The notes under the pieces were generated by a model, which was given only the letters and a program-made list of their open reading frames with translations, was not told the DNA's origin and did no database searches. Source: Clostridia bacterium (GTDB lineage: Bacteria > Bacillota > Clostridia > TANB77 > CAG-508). From it: 64,000 nt of DNA. Shown here piece by piece: positions 32,078 through 41,562 of the stretch. The translations under genes were made by a program, and so were the position numbers. The stretch spans positions 67,822-131,821 of the forward strand of contig CAAGKK010000041.1 of assembly GCA_900770385.1 (NCBI GenBank), written 5' to 3'. Positions within the stretch are counted from its first letter, which is position 1. Each line of letters opens with the position of its first letter.

Positions 32078-33895
32078 CTACTTATTTCTTCTAGCTTCTC
32101 TTTCTCTTGTCTTTGTGTCTAATATTTTCTTTCTTAATCTTATATTCTTAGGTGTTACTTCAACTAATTCATCATCTTGTATAAATTCTATAGCTTTTTC
32201 AAGAGACATTTGAATTGGTGGTACTAATCTTAATGCATCATCTGAACCAGATGCTCTAGTATTTGTTAAGTGTTTTTCTTTACATACATTTATTGATAAA
32301 TCTTCTCCTCTTGAATTTAAACCAACAATCATTCCTTCGTACACTTCAACCCCAGGACCTATAAATAATTCTCCTTTATCTTGTGCATTATATAAACCAT
32401 AAGTTATAGATGTTCCAGCTTCCCAAGCAACAATTGTTCCTCTTGTTCTGGATTGAATATCACCTTTATATGGCTCATATGAATCAAATATATGATTCAT
32501 AGTACCTTCACCTTTAGTATCTGTTAAAAATTCTGTTCTATATCCAATTAATCCTCTAGCAGGTATTTTAAATTCTACTTTAGTATGTCCATCTTCAGCA
32601 GGTTCCATATTAAGCATTTCTGCTTTTCTTCTTCCTAATTTTTCAATTACATTTCCTATACAATCATCAGGAACATTTACAACCAATCTTTCAATTGGCT
32701 CACACTTTTGACCATCGATTTCTTTAAATATAACCTTTGGTCTAGATACTAAAAGTTCAAAACCTTCTCTTCTCATTGTTTCTATTAATATTGATAAATG
32801 TAGTTCTCCACGACCAGAAACTTCAAATGCTTCTGCTCTATCTGTTTCTTTAACTCTTAAACTTACATTTTTTTCTAGTTCTTTAAATAATCTATCTCTT
32901 AAATGCCTAGATGTGACAAATTCACCCTCGCGACCAGCAAAAGGTCCATCGTTAACACTAAAAGTCATAGAAACTGTAGGCTCATCTATATCAACAAATG
33001 GAATTTTTTCTGGATTTGCTGGATCACATATTGTATCACCTATATTTATATCTGCAATTCCTGAAATTTCAATAATATCTCCTGCTTTTGCTTCTTCAAC
33101 TTCTACTTTCTTTAATCCTTGATGTGTATATACTTTAGCAATTTTTCCATTTATTGTTTTATCATCTTTTTTACATACAACAACATTCATACCAGGTTTA
33201 ACAATACCGCGTTCTAGTCTACCAACAGCTATTCTTCCAACATAATCGTCATAATCGATATTAGAAACTAGCATTTGTACTGTTCCATCTTCATCGCACT
33301 CTGGTGGATTTATAGTATTTACTATTGTTTCAAATAAACAATTTAAGTCTGATGATTCATCTGATAAATTTAATTTTCCTATTCCTAATTTTGCAGAAGC
33401 ATATACAACTGGAAAATCTAATTGTTCATCTGTAGCATTTAATTCTATAAATAATTCTATTACTTCATCTAAAACTTTTGCTGGATCTGCTCCAGGTCTA
33501 TCAATTTTATTTATTACTACTATTGGTTTTAAATCTAGTGCTAATGATTTTTTTAGTACTTCTCTTGTTTGTGGCATAGCCCCTTCAAAAGCATCTACTA
33601 ATAATAAAACTCCATCTACTGTTTTTAAAACTCTTTCTACTTCACCACCAAAGTCTGCATGTCCTGGAGTATCAACTATATTTATTTTTACATCTTTATA
33701 TTGAACAGATGTGTTTTTTGAAAGTATAGTAATTCCTCTTTCTTTTTCTAGGTCATTTGAATCCATAACTCTTTCTTGTACTACTTCATTATCTCTAAAT
33801 ACATGACTTTGTTTTAATAAAGCATCTACTAATGTTGTTTTTCCATGATCAACATGTGCTATAATTGCAATATTTCTTATATTTTTATTATTCAT
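32078..33895 (-). CDS. typA: ribosome-associated GTPase TypA/BipA
   Basis: A 605-residue translational GTPase. Motifs: AHVDHGKTTLVDALL (G1), a switch region ERGITILSKNT, DTPGHADFGGEVERVL (G3), INKIDRPGADP (G4) and the YASAKLG block (G5). An EF-G-like domain III/V follows and the family-specific C-terminal domain carries GEGTMNHIFDSYEPYKGDI. It assists ribosome assembly and stress adaptation. It lies 14 bases after the S1-domain gene and heads the segment with the tRNA wobble-uridine genes. Confidence 0.97.
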   Translation of the reverse strand: MNNKNIRNIAIIAHVDHGKTTLVDALLKQSHVFRDNEVVQERVMDSNDLEKERGITILSKNTSVQYKDVKINIVDTPGHADFGGEVERVLKTVDGVLLLVDAFEGAMPQTREVLKKSLALDLKPIVVINKIDRPGADPAKVLDEVIELFIELNATDEQLDFPVVYASAKLGIGKLNLSDESSDLNCLFETIVNTINPPECDEDGTVQMLVSNIDYDDYVGRIAVGRLERGIVKPGMNVVVCKKDDKTINGKIAKVYTHQGLKKVEVEEAKAGDIIEISGIADINIGDTICDPANPEKIPFVDIDEPTVSMTFSVNDGPFAGREGEFVTSRHLRDRLFKELEKNVSLRVKETDRAEAFEVSGRGELHLSILIETMRREGFELLVSRPKVIFKEIDGQKCEPIERLVVNVPDDCIGNVIEKLGRRKAEMLNMEPAEDGHTKVEFKIPARGLIGYRTEFLTDTKGEGTMNHIFDSYEPYKGDIQSRTRGTIVAWEAGTSITYGLYNAQDKGELFIGPGVEVYEGMIVGLNSRGEDLSINVCKEKHLTNTRASGSDDALRLVPPIQMSLEKAIEFIQDDELVEVTPKNIRLRKKILDTKTREREARRNK

Positions 33896-33909
33896 ATTAA
33901 ATTTCTCCT

Positions 33910-34830
33910 TTATTTATTACTAATATATTCTTCATATCCATATTCATTTGATGTGCCTTCTAATTCTTTTATTGATAGTCCTATTTTATGATTTTCTTTA
34001 TCAATATTTATTATTTTAGCATTTATAATTTGACCTAAGCTTAATTCATCTTCTGGTTTGGCAACTCTTTTTAAACTAGTTATTTCAGAATTATGTACTA
34101 AACCTTCTAAGCCTTTTTCTAATTCTACAAAAGCTCCAAACTGTGCAAATTTTATTACTTTACAAGTAACAACATCGTTAATATTATATTTTTCTATTAA
34201 TTTATTCCAAGGATTTTCTCCTTTTAGTGGGTAAGATAAAGATATTTTATTTTGTTCTTTATCAAATGATTTAATTGTAACTTCTATAACTTCACCAATT
34301 TTAAATTTATCTTCTAACTTTTCATCTTTATTCCAAAATACTTCTGAGATATGTAATAAGCCTTTAGATAATCCTAAATCTATAAATAAACCATAATCTG
34401 CAATTTTATAAATTGTTCCTGTGTATGTTTGACCAACTTTAATATTTTCCCAAAATTCTTTAATGTTTTTTGCTCTTTCTTCTTTTTGCTTTTGACGCTC
34501 TTTATATTCTTCTTGTTTTCTTATTTTTTCTTGCTTGTTTTTTTCTCTTTTTAAAAAACTTTTGTAAGATAATAAAACATTTCCTAAACCGTCATTCCAT
34601 TTTATAATATCTGCTGTGATAGTATCTCCTTCTTTAAATTCATTTTTAGGATTTTTATTTTCATCTTCTGAATATTCTTTTAAAGGTATAATTCCATCTG
34701 CTTTATATCCAAAGTCAACGAAAATTTCTCCTTTTGAAGAAATTTCAATAACTTTACCTGTTATTGTTTTTTCAAATCTTTTTTCATTTAAAGATTTTTT
34801 AAATAGTTCTTCAAAATTTTCTTCTTTCAT
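33910..34830 (-). CDS. S1-domain RNA-binding protein (three S1 domains)
   Basis: A 306-residue protein with three S1 OB-folds near residues 20-85, 132-200 and 214-282. Each has the family core: VFVDFGYKADGIIPL, GLFIDLGLSKGLLHISEV and GAFVELEKGLEGLVHNSEI. A long Lys/Glu-rich helical linker (about 86-128) joins the first two. This resembles the short S1 homologue encoded after cmk in many Firmicutes; the usual ispH between them is absent here. It probably binds RNA on ribosomes, but full ribosomal-protein S1 function is not implied by three domains. Confidence 0.87.
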   Translation of the reverse strand: MKEENFEELFKKSLNEKRFEKTITGKVIEISSKGEIFVDFGYKADGIIPLKEYSEDENKNPKNEFKEGDTITADIIKWNDGLGNVLLSYKSFLKREKNKQEKIRKQEEYKERQKQKEERAKNIKEFWENIKVGQTYTGTIYKIADYGLFIDLGLSKGLLHISEVFWNKDEKLEDKFKIGEVIEVTIKSFDKEQNKISLSYPLKGENPWNKLIEKYNINDVVTCKVIKFAQFGAFVELEKGLEGLVHNSEITSLKRVAKPEDELSLGQIINAKIINIDKENHKIGLSIKELEGTSNEYGYEEYISNK

Positions 34831-34861
34831 AATTTACCTTCTTTTCTTTTTAAAATTTTTT

Positions 34862-34888
34862 TAGGACACGGCTTGCCATGTCCTAAAA
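34862..34888. repeat. GC-rich hairpin between plsC and the S1 gene
   Basis: Inverted repeat AGGACACGGC/GCCATGTCCT (one mismatch) preceded by a T-run on the plus strand. It resembles the other GC-rich intergenic hairpins in form but not in sequence. Confidence 0.55.
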
Positions 34889-34954
34889 CGCTACTATCTA
34901 TTATAACTTAAAAATATATGTTTTGTCAACTATTCATGCTGATTTGGGCAATTT

Positions 34955-35554
34955 TTACTTATTTAATAATTTAGTATTATAATCATTTTCAAAAATTGCT
35001 TTTGTAATCTCTTTACTTATTAATTCTATTGTTTCTTTTTCCGGTTTTTTAGATTGGTATTTTGAAAAATCAATTGGCTTTCCATAATATATTCTAACTT
35101 TTGTAAACGGTTTAAAATTACCTTCTATTTTTACAGGAATAACTTCAACTCCAGTTCTTGCAGATAAATACGCTGGTCCATTTTGTATTTTTCCGTTCTT
35201 GGCCATTCCATTTCTAGTTCCTTCTGGAAAAATTGCTAAAATTTTGTTATCTTTTAATATTCTAATTGATTTTTTTATTGATTCAATATCTTTTTTTCCT
35301 CTTTTAACTGGAAATATATTAGTTTTATCTGCAAACCAATATATAAACTTATTTTTAAATAATTCTTCTTTTGCCATCATATACATTTCTCTATGTGTTG
35401 CTGTATAAAGAATTGGTGGGTCCCAGTTACTAGTATGATTAGCACACATTATATACGGTTTATTTTTTTCTATATTTTCTTGTCCATATGTTTGTACTCT
35501 AAATAAAAATATTGTAAATATTTTTACTAGAAATTTTACTACTACTCTTATCAT
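34955..35554 (-). CDS. plsC: 1-acyl-sn-glycerol-3-phosphate acyltransferase
   Basis: A 199-residue membrane-associated acyltransferase that adds the second fatty acid in phosphatidic acid synthesis. The catalytic NHTSNWDPP (HxxxxD) lies near residue 38 and the lysophosphatidate-binding FPEGTRNG near 110. A hydrophobic amphipathic N-terminus anchors it. It follows cmk on the same strand, the common cmk-plsC-S1 order of Clostridia. Confidence 0.92.
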   Translation of the reverse strand: MIRVVVKFLVKIFTIFLFRVQTYGQENIEKNKPYIMCANHTSNWDPPILYTATHREMYMMAKEELFKNKFIYWFADKTNIFPVKRGKKDIESIKKSIRILKDNKILAIFPEGTRNGMAKNGKIQNGPAYLSARTGVEVIPVKIEGNFKPFTKVRIYYGKPIDFSKYQSKKPEKETIELISKEITKAIFENDYNTKLLNK

Positions 35555-35590
35555 TATATTTCTTCTCCTTTATAGTTCAAAACAATTATT

Positions 35591-35613
35591 GGGCGAACAA
35601 AATTGTACGCCCA
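35591..35613. repeat. short intergenic hairpin (GGGCG type)
   Basis: GGGCGAACAA/TTGTACGCCC imperfect inverted repeat, resembling the reduced copies of the GC-rich repeat family. Located between cmk and plsC. Confidence 0.5.
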
Positions 35614-35639
35614 TCTAATTTAAAGAATGAATGTTGTTT

Positions 35640-36323
35640 TTATATTATTTTCTTGTTTTTTAAAGTTTCATATACTACTTGGTATACTTTTTCCCCGCCT
35701 TCATTGTCTTTGCATCCATCTGTAGTAACAACAATAGCGTCTTCTGCTTTTCTTAATGGGCTTACTTCTCTAGTGGAATCTATTTTATCTCTATTTTTTA
35801 TACTTTGTAATACTTCTTCATATGAAGTATTTATACCATTTTCAGCATTTTGTTTTACTCTTCTCTTTGCTCTTTCTTCTGCACTGCATTCTAAGAATAT
35901 TTTTACATCAGCATTTGGAAAAATTGTAGTTCCAATATCTCTTCCTTCCATTATAACATTTTTTCCTTCTGCTAATCTTCTTTGAATATGTGTCATTTCC
36001 TCTCTAACTTCTTTTATTGCTGCAACTGTAGAAACATTTGAAGTTACTCGTGGAGTTCTAATTTCAACAGAAACATCTTTACCATTTAAAAATACTAGTT
36101 GTTTATCATTTTCAACCTTTAAATCTACTTTTAAATTCTTTGTTAAATTTCTAATTTTTTCTACATCGTCAAAACTAATATTATTGTCAAGTACTTCCAA
36201 AGTTACACATCTATACAAAGCTCCTGTATCTATTGTAACTAAACCTAATTTTTCAGCAACAATTCTTGTTACTGTTCCCTTTCCTGTTCCAGATGCTCCA
36301 TCTACTGCTACTACATATGACAT
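35640..36323 (-). CDS. cmk: cytidylate kinase
   Basis: A 227-residue kinase phosphorylating CMP and dCMP. The P-loop is VDGASGTGKGTVTR, followed by TIDTGALYRCVTL, the NMP-binding VRTPRV-like block (VEIRTPRVTSNVS), MEGRDIGTTIFPNADVKIF and the lid LQSIKNRDKIDSTREVSPL. Full length. It starts 3 bases after the stop of the P-loop/Asp23 gene, so both are in one operon. Confidence 0.96.
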   Translation of the reverse strand: MSYVVAVDGASGTGKGTVTRIVAEKLGLVTIDTGALYRCVTLEVLDNNISFDDVEKIRNLTKNLKVDLKVENDKQLVFLNGKDVSVEIRTPRVTSNVSTVAAIKEVREEMTHIQRRLAEGKNVIMEGRDIGTTIFPNADVKIFLECSAEERAKRRVKQNAENGINTSYEEVLQSIKNRDKIDSTREVSPLRKAEDAIVVTTDGCKDNEGGEKVYQVVYETLKNKKII

Positions 36324-36326
36324 ATT

Positions 36327-37184
36327 TTATTCCTCCTCTTTTTCTTCTAATATTTTTATTCCTTTTGCAACTACAGTTATTTTTTGTACATTCATTGTTG
36401 TTAATCTTTCAATTTCTTTTTTTGCTTTTTCCTTAAAAGAACTTAAGCTTTTTACCAAATCAAAACCAAAATAAACAATTACTTCCATATAGATAGAAGG
36501 TCCTTCTGGCATATTATCTACTCTGGTTTTTACTATTTTATAAATAAAATCCGTTTTTGAAGCTAAGTATTCTATTATTTGCCTAAAAACTGCATCTGAA
36601 ATTGTAAAATTACCTAAATAACTAAAAGTTGGTCTTATAATAGATTTTTCAGAAATATATGGCTTAACACCTCTTCCTTTAGTTTTAAATATTTGTAAAG
36701 GATCTAATATGTATCCTGAAAAATCCTTTTTTATTTCAAAAGTTGGTACTGGAATAACATGCTTTCCCTCTGTTGTTCTAATTCTTTTTGCTGTTTCCAT
36801 CTCTTCTTTTGTTGCTATTTCATTTATATATATTGTTTTTTCTATCTTAGGAAGTCCCAAATTTTCAGCAATTTTTTCTACCATATTATCTGAAGTTCCT
36901 AAAATTAAAATGCTATCAGGTTTATATTTTTTTATTGCCTTTTTTATATCTTGTTTTTCTTCATCGGTTAAAAATAAAGCATGTTTCACTGTTTCTATTT
37001 TTGTTGGAGCTTTTTTAGCAGAATCTCCTGCTATTACTTCATTATCTTTTATAAACAATCCGTCATCAATAATATAATGAATATCATATTCTCCTGCAAC
37101 CATTTGTGCTCTGTAACTTTTTCCCGTTCCAGATGGTCCAACAAACGCATATGTTTTTATTTTATTATTGTTTCCTAATAACAA
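36327..37184 (-). CDS. P-loop NTPase fused to Asp23/Gls24 domain
   Basis: A 285-residue two-domain protein. Residues 1-125 hold a P-loop (FVGPSGTGKSYRAQMVA) and an acidic DDGLFI strand, with ILILGTSDNM later. Residues about 175-280 look like an Asp23/Gls24 domain (ISEKSIIRPTFSYLGNFTISD to YMEVIVYFGFDL and a final VQKITVVAKGI). Asp23 proteins are linked to envelope stress and membrane tethering; a fusion to an NTPase is uncommon but occurs in Clostridia. It lies immediately upstream of cmk. Function is unknown. Confidence 0.72.
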   Translation of the reverse strand: MLLGNNNKIKTYAFVGPSGTGKSYRAQMVAGEYDIHYIIDDGLFIKDNEVIAGDSAKKAPTKIETVKHALFLTDEEKQDIKKAIKKYKPDSILILGTSDNMVEKIAENLGLPKIEKTIYINEIATKEEMETAKRIRTTEGKHVIPVPTFEIKKDFSGYILDPLQIFKTKGRGVKPYISEKSIIRPTFSYLGNFTISDAVFRQIIEYLASKTDFIYKIVKTRVDNMPEGPSIYMEVIVYFGFDLVKSLSSFKEKAKKEIERLTTMNVQKITVVAKGIKILEEKEEE

Positions 37185-37262
37185 TCATAATCACCTTCTT
37201 TTATTAATGCTTGTTTATTTATATCATAAAAGTAAGTTTTGTTCAACAATATTATATAAAAT

Positions 37263-37315
37263 AAAGCGGAATAATTTCCGCTCGGGCGGACAGAGGCGTC
37301 CGCCCCTACATATAG
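37263..37315. repeat. GC-rich palindromic intergenic repeat (copy 4, full)
   Basis: Two hairpins in tandem: AAAGCGGAATAATTTCCGCT then CGGGCGGACAGAGGCGTCCG plus CCCCTACATAT. This is nearly the exact reverse complement of copy 1 at 6908-6955, 30 kb away, in the gap between GT2 and the Asp23 gene. A GTATGATGTGAT stretch at 37328 matches the palindrome arm at 8077. Confidence 0.88.
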
Positions 37316-37369
37316 CTTTTTAATATAGTATGATGTGATAAAATTCCTACTACATAAAAAGAAGAGCAA

Positions 37370-38617
37370 TTATATTTGCTCTTCTACTTTTGCTAAATCA
37401 TTTATTTTTATATTTCTAACATGCTCAATTTTTTCCCATTTTAAATCACGCTTAAATAAACATTTAAAGTTTATTACTAACCATGAACCTAAAAATAATG
37501 GATAACACAACAAACCTTTTGCCATTGGTTTTACTTTTTTATGTTCTATCTTCATTATTAATATAGCTGTTAATATTGGTAAAAAGAATGTTGGAATTAT
37601 ATATCTAGCATAGTTCATTATTAATTCCATGCCTGTAAGACCTTTTCCTAAATATAAACCTGCATTTACTAATAATAGTAATAATGTAATTATAAACATT
37701 GGAATACTTCCTACTATATATAATAAACCATCAAAATTCATAACAGTTTTATTTTCTTTAACTGCTAGAGCTAATTTTTTAGTATATTCTCCCATACATT
37801 GTATATGTCCCACTGTCCATCTTGAACGCTGAGAACATGATTGTTTAAATCCTACTGGTTGTTCATCATACACAATAGCATTTCTTGCCCAACCTAATTT
37901 TCTACCTCTAATAATTTGCTTTAATGAAAATTCTATATCCTCTGTTAAAGTTTTTGTATTCCATCCTTCTGGTTTTACTTGGTCAAATCTAACCATAAAT
38001 CCTGTTCCGTTGATTAATGGTGATAAACCAATATTATACCTTGCTAAATGATAGAATCTATTCATTGTCCAATAGAATATTGCATATCCAGCAGTTACCC
38101 AACTATCTGTAGGGTTTTTAATATCTCTATATCCTTGTACTACTGTTTCACCTTGACATAATTTAATATTCATATTTTTTAAAAAATTCACATCAACAAT
38201 ATTATCTGCATCAAATATGCAGAAAGCATCATATGGTGCATTTTCTTCAATTTTTTGAGCTAAAAACCAATTTAATGCAGCACCTTTAGTTTTATGCATA
38301 GGATCAAATCTTTCATACACAATTGCTCCTGCTGCTTTTGCTATTTTAGCTGTATTATCTGTACAATTATCAGCAATTACATAGATATCGTATGAGTCTT
38401 TTGGATAATCTTGTTTTTGTAAACTTAAAATTAAATTTTCAACAACTGCTTCTTCATTGTGAGCAGGTATAATTGCCATAAATTTGTTTGTTTTTTCTTC
38501 TAAAATAGGTTTTTCTTTGAAATTAATTAAAGAGCATATACTAATTACAAATTGATATACCCAAAATATAGTTATAATCCAAACTAATGCTTCTTGTAAT
38601 ATATATAAAAATCCCAT
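37370..38617 (-). CDS. membrane glycosyltransferase family 2
   Basis: A 415-residue processive-type GT2 enzyme. One N-terminal membrane helix (8-30), then a GT-A domain: MAIIPAHNEEAVVENL, IYVIADNCTDNT, FCIFDADNIVD (DxD-like), TLTEDIEFSLK (acceptor base in TED) and the QRSRWTVG motif (QxxRW). Three or four C-terminal membrane helices follow. It likely builds or extends an envelope polysaccharide; the product is unknown. A hairpin AGAAGAGCAA/TTGCTCTTCT at 37360-37385 overlaps the stop and terminates it. Confidence 0.88.
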   Translation of the reverse strand: MGFLYILQEALVWIITIFWVYQFVISICSLINFKEKPILEEKTNKFMAIIPAHNEEAVVENLILSLQKQDYPKDSYDIYVIADNCTDNTAKIAKAAGAIVYERFDPMHKTKGAALNWFLAQKIEENAPYDAFCIFDADNIVDVNFLKNMNIKLCQGETVVQGYRDIKNPTDSWVTAGYAIFYWTMNRFYHLARYNIGLSPLINGTGFMVRFDQVKPEGWNTKTLTEDIEFSLKQIIRGRKLGWARNAIVYDEQPVGFKQSCSQRSRWTVGHIQCMGEYTKKLALAVKENKTVMNFDGLLYIVGSIPMFIITLLLLLVNAGLYLGKGLTGMELIMNYARYIIPTFFLPILTAILIMKIEHKKVKPMAKGLLCYPLFLGSWLVINFKCLFKRDLKWEKIEHVRNIKINDLAKVEEQI

Positions 38618-38728
38618 TTTTTTCTCCTTATTTAAATATTTATATTATTTAATATTATTATCCGTACTTTTCTATTATACTATAAAAAATAAATAAATGC
38701 AAATTTTAGATAAAAAGTTATAATTTGG

Positions 38729-38766
38729 AAGCAAAAAACTGTATATTAACAGATTTGTTTGCTTCC
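38729..38766 (-). terminator. intrinsic terminator after pnp
   Basis: GGAAGCAAA/TTTGCTTCC arms just after the pnp stop, with a T-containing stretch following on the minus strand. Confidence 0.75.
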
Positions 38767-38772
38767 CTATAT

Positions 38773-40920
38773 TTATTCTTCTATATTATCTTGTTTTAAT
38801 TTTCTTTCTAATTCTTTTATATCATCTAATTCCTTAGTTATTAGATTTATTCTACCTTGATCATCTATTTCATATGCTTTTACTGTTACTTTATCTCCAA
38901 CTTTTAAAACATCTTCTACTTTTTCTATTCTTGCTTTTGATATTTTAGAAATATGAAGTAATCCTTCTTTTCCTGATCCTAAATCTATAAATGCTCCAAA
39001 TGGCATTATTCTACTAACTGTTCCTTCGTAAACACCGCCAACTTCAATTTCTCTTACTATATCTTGAACCATTGCAAGAGCTTTTTTTGCTGCCTGAGAA
39101 TCGTTTGAATATATAAATACTCTTCCATCTTCTTCTATATCTATTTTAACACCTGTTTCAGCAATGATTTTATTTATTACTTTTCCACCAGGTCCTATTA
39201 CATCTTTAATTTTATCTATTTTAACTGTCATTTTTTCTATACTTGGTGCATATTTAGAAATTTCTTTTCTAGGTTCTGCTATTTGTGGTTTCATAATATC
39301 ATCTAGTATATATTTCCTTGCATTTTTTGTTCTTTCAAAAGCTTCTGCAATAATATCGTATGTTAGTCCATCAATTTTGATGTCAACTTGAATAGCTGTA
39401 ATACCTTTATGTGTACCTCCTACTTTAAAGTCCATATCTCCGAAAAAGTCTTCTAATCCTTGAATATCTGTTATCATTACATATCTATTTGGATCATTTT
39501 TATCTGTAACTAAACCTGTTGAAATTCCTGCTACTGGAGCTTTAATAGGAACTCCTGCATCCATTAATGCAAGTGTACTACCGCAAATACTAGCTTGTGA
39601 TGTTGAACCATTTGAGCTTAAAACTTCTGATACAACTCTTATAGCATATGGAAATTCATTTTCTGATGGAAGTACTGGAACTAAAGCTTTTTCTGCTAAT
39701 GCTCCATGACCTATTTCTCTTCTTCCAGGTCCTCTTGATGGTCTTGCTTCTCCTACACTATATGCTGGGAAATTATAATGGTGCATATATCTTTTTGATT
39801 CTTCTTCATCTAAACCATCTAATATTTGTTCTTCACTTTTCATTCCTAATGTTGCAATAGACATTACTTGTGTTCTTCCTCTAGTGAATATTGCACTACC
39901 ATGAACTCTTGGAAGAACTCCTACTTCGCAAGAAAGAGGTCTTATCTCATCAATTTTTCTTCCATCTGGTCTAATATGATGTTCCAATATCATTTCTCTT
40001 ACACATTTTTTTTCAAGGTCATGTATACTTTCTTTTATATCAGACATTTTTTCTAATGTTTCTTCTTCACCATGTCTTTCTGTATAAAATTCAATAATGT
40101 CTTCAGTTATTTTGTCTATGGCAATATCTCTTTCTATTTTGTCTTGTGCTTGTACATCATTATACATCCTGTCTTTGAATTCTTTTTCTATTTCTTCGTA
40201 TACATTTGTATCAACTGCAAATGATTTATATTCAAATTTAGGTTTTCCAATTTCTGCTTTTATATCTTTTATAAATTTACATACTTTTTTAATTTCAACA
40301 TGAGCTTTTTTTATTGCTTCAAGCATTGTATCTTCTGGTATTTCATTTGCTCCTGCTTCGATCATTGCTATTTTTTCTTCAGTACCTGCTACTGTTAAAG
40401 TTAAGTCACTTATTTCTCTTTGAGCTTGTGTTGGGTTTATTATTATTTCTCCATTAACATATCCAACATTAACAGCTGCTGTAGGTCCTCCAAAAGGTAT
40501 ATCTGATATTGAAAGAGCTGCTGAAGCTCCTATCATTGCAGCAACTTCTGGTGCATTATCTTGTTCTACTGATAATGCAGTTGCTACAACACATACATCA
40601 TTTCTAAAATCTTTTGGAAATAATGGTCTTAGTGGTCTGTCTATAGCTCTAGAAGTAAGGATTGCTTTATCTGCTGGTTTTCCTTCTCTTTTTTGAAAAC
40701 TTCCAGGTATTTTTCCTACTGCATATAACTTTTCTTCATAATCTACAGATAATGGAAAGAAATCTATTCCATCTCTAGGTTCTTTTGAAGCTGTAACATT
40801 TACCATTACAACAGTATCACCATATTTAACAACAACACTACCATTAGCTAGTCCAGCTATCTTTCCTGTTTCTATTACAAGTTTTCTTCCTGCCAATTCC
40901 ATTTCATAACTTTTTAACAT
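38773..40920 (-). CDS. pnp: polyribonucleotide nucleotidyltransferase (PNPase)
   Basis: A 715-residue phosphorolytic 3'-5' exoribonuclease. Two RNase PH-like domains (residues about 10-230 and 315-545) carry FFPLSVDYEEKLYAVGKIPG, the RPLRPLFPKDF block and FTRGRTQVMS. KH (DVIGPGGKVINKII) and S1 (GAFIDLGSGKEGLLHISKI) domains complete the C-terminus. Full length. It lies after rpsO, the universal rpsO-pnp order. Confidence 0.98.
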   Translation of the reverse strand: MLKSYEMELAGRKLVIETGKIAGLANGSVVVKYGDTVVMVNVTASKEPRDGIDFFPLSVDYEEKLYAVGKIPGSFQKREGKPADKAILTSRAIDRPLRPLFPKDFRNDVCVVATALSVEQDNAPEVAAMIGASAALSISDIPFGGPTAAVNVGYVNGEIIINPTQAQREISDLTLTVAGTEEKIAMIEAGANEIPEDTMLEAIKKAHVEIKKVCKFIKDIKAEIGKPKFEYKSFAVDTNVYEEIEKEFKDRMYNDVQAQDKIERDIAIDKITEDIIEFYTERHGEEETLEKMSDIKESIHDLEKKCVREMILEHHIRPDGRKIDEIRPLSCEVGVLPRVHGSAIFTRGRTQVMSIATLGMKSEEQILDGLDEEESKRYMHHYNFPAYSVGEARPSRGPGRREIGHGALAEKALVPVLPSENEFPYAIRVVSEVLSSNGSTSQASICGSTLALMDAGVPIKAPVAGISTGLVTDKNDPNRYVMITDIQGLEDFFGDMDFKVGGTHKGITAIQVDIKIDGLTYDIIAEAFERTKNARKYILDDIMKPQIAEPRKEISKYAPSIEKMTVKIDKIKDVIGPGGKVINKIIAETGVKIDIEEDGRVFIYSNDSQAAKKALAMVQDIVREIEVGGVYEGTVSRIMPFGAFIDLGSGKEGLLHISKISKARIEKVEDVLKVGDKVTVKAYEIDDQGRINLITKELDDIKELERKLKQDNIEE

Positions 40921-41055
40921 AAATTTTTTCTCCTTTATTCTTTAATTTGATTTATTATGTTATCAGATTGTAACCTTTATAATATGTTTTATAATATAAA
41001 GCACATTATATAAGCTACCTCTAAATAACAAAAATAAACCTTTTAATAACACAAT

Positions 41056-41088
41056 ATAGGACGGTTGATAAAATCAAACGCCCTATAT
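41056..41088. repeat. hairpin between rpsO and pnp
   Basis: TATAGGACGGTTGAT/ATCAAACGCCCTATA imperfect inverted repeat. It resembles the GC-rich intergenic family in position and GGACG...CGCCC core, and could also be the processing hairpin known between these genes in other bacteria. Confidence 0.55.
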
Positions 41089-41095
41089 GACATTA

Positions 41096-41359
41096 TTATT
41101 TTCTTAAGCCTAATTTTTCAACGATATCTCTATATCTTTGAATATCAGTTTTTGCTAAGTAGTTTAATAAATTTCTTCTTTTACCAACCATTTTTAAAAG
41201 ACCTCTTCTTGAATGATTGTCATGAGTATGAACTTTAAGATGTTCTGTAAGTTCTGTAATTCTTTCTGTCAATAAAGCAATTTGAACTTCTGAAGATCCT
41301 GTATCTTTTTCATCTCTTCTGTAAGTAGAAATTATTTCTTGTTTTCTTTCTTTAGTCAT
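41096..41359 (-). CDS. rpsO: 30S ribosomal protein S15
   Basis: An 87-residue S15. DTGSSEVQIALLTERITELTEHL and HDNHSRRGLLKMVGKRRNLL are the universal blocks. It binds 16S rRNA in the central domain. An AGGAGGTG site precedes the ATG. Confidence 0.98.
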   Translation of the reverse strand: MTKERKQEIISTYRRDEKDTGSSEVQIALLTERITELTEHLKVHTHDNHSRRGLLKMVGKRRNLLNYLAKTDIQRYRDIVEKLGLRK

Positions 41360-41392
41360 ATCGACACCTCCTATAAAATTATATGCCTTAAT

Positions 41393-41426
41393 CTGAGCTT
41401 AAGTTGGTGTTACTCTTTAAGCTAAG
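41393..41426 (-). promoter_or_regulatory. hairpin in the rpsO leader
   Basis: AGCTTAA (41396-41402) pairs with TTAAGCT (41417-41423), extended by two more pairs, about 30 bases before the rpsO start. S15 often controls its own mRNA through leader structures; this is a candidate, not shown. Confidence 0.4.
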
Positions 41427-41512
41427 AACAAGGTAATTTTTTTAACAACATTATTTTACTATAATTTTTATATAATTGCAAGTAATTTTATATAATTTAT
41501 ATATTTTTCTCT

Positions 41513-41549
41513 TTTAAAAAATTACCTCAGAACATACTATTCTGAGGTG
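41513..41549 (-). terminator. intrinsic terminator after the 41563 MFS gene
   Basis: Arms ACCTCAGAA/TTCTGAGGT followed on the minus strand by AATTTTTT. Confidence 0.88.
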
Positions 41550-41562
41550 TTATATTTGTTTA

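Noticed and set aside
37175..37369. 64-codon minus-strand frame containing YVGADASVRPSG
   Set aside because: Repeat-derived translation without a ribosome site, not a gene.
39648..39860. Plus-strand frames inside pnp, e.g. Leu-rich 70 codons
   Set aside because: Antisense shadow of pnp; composition follows the opposite-strand codons.
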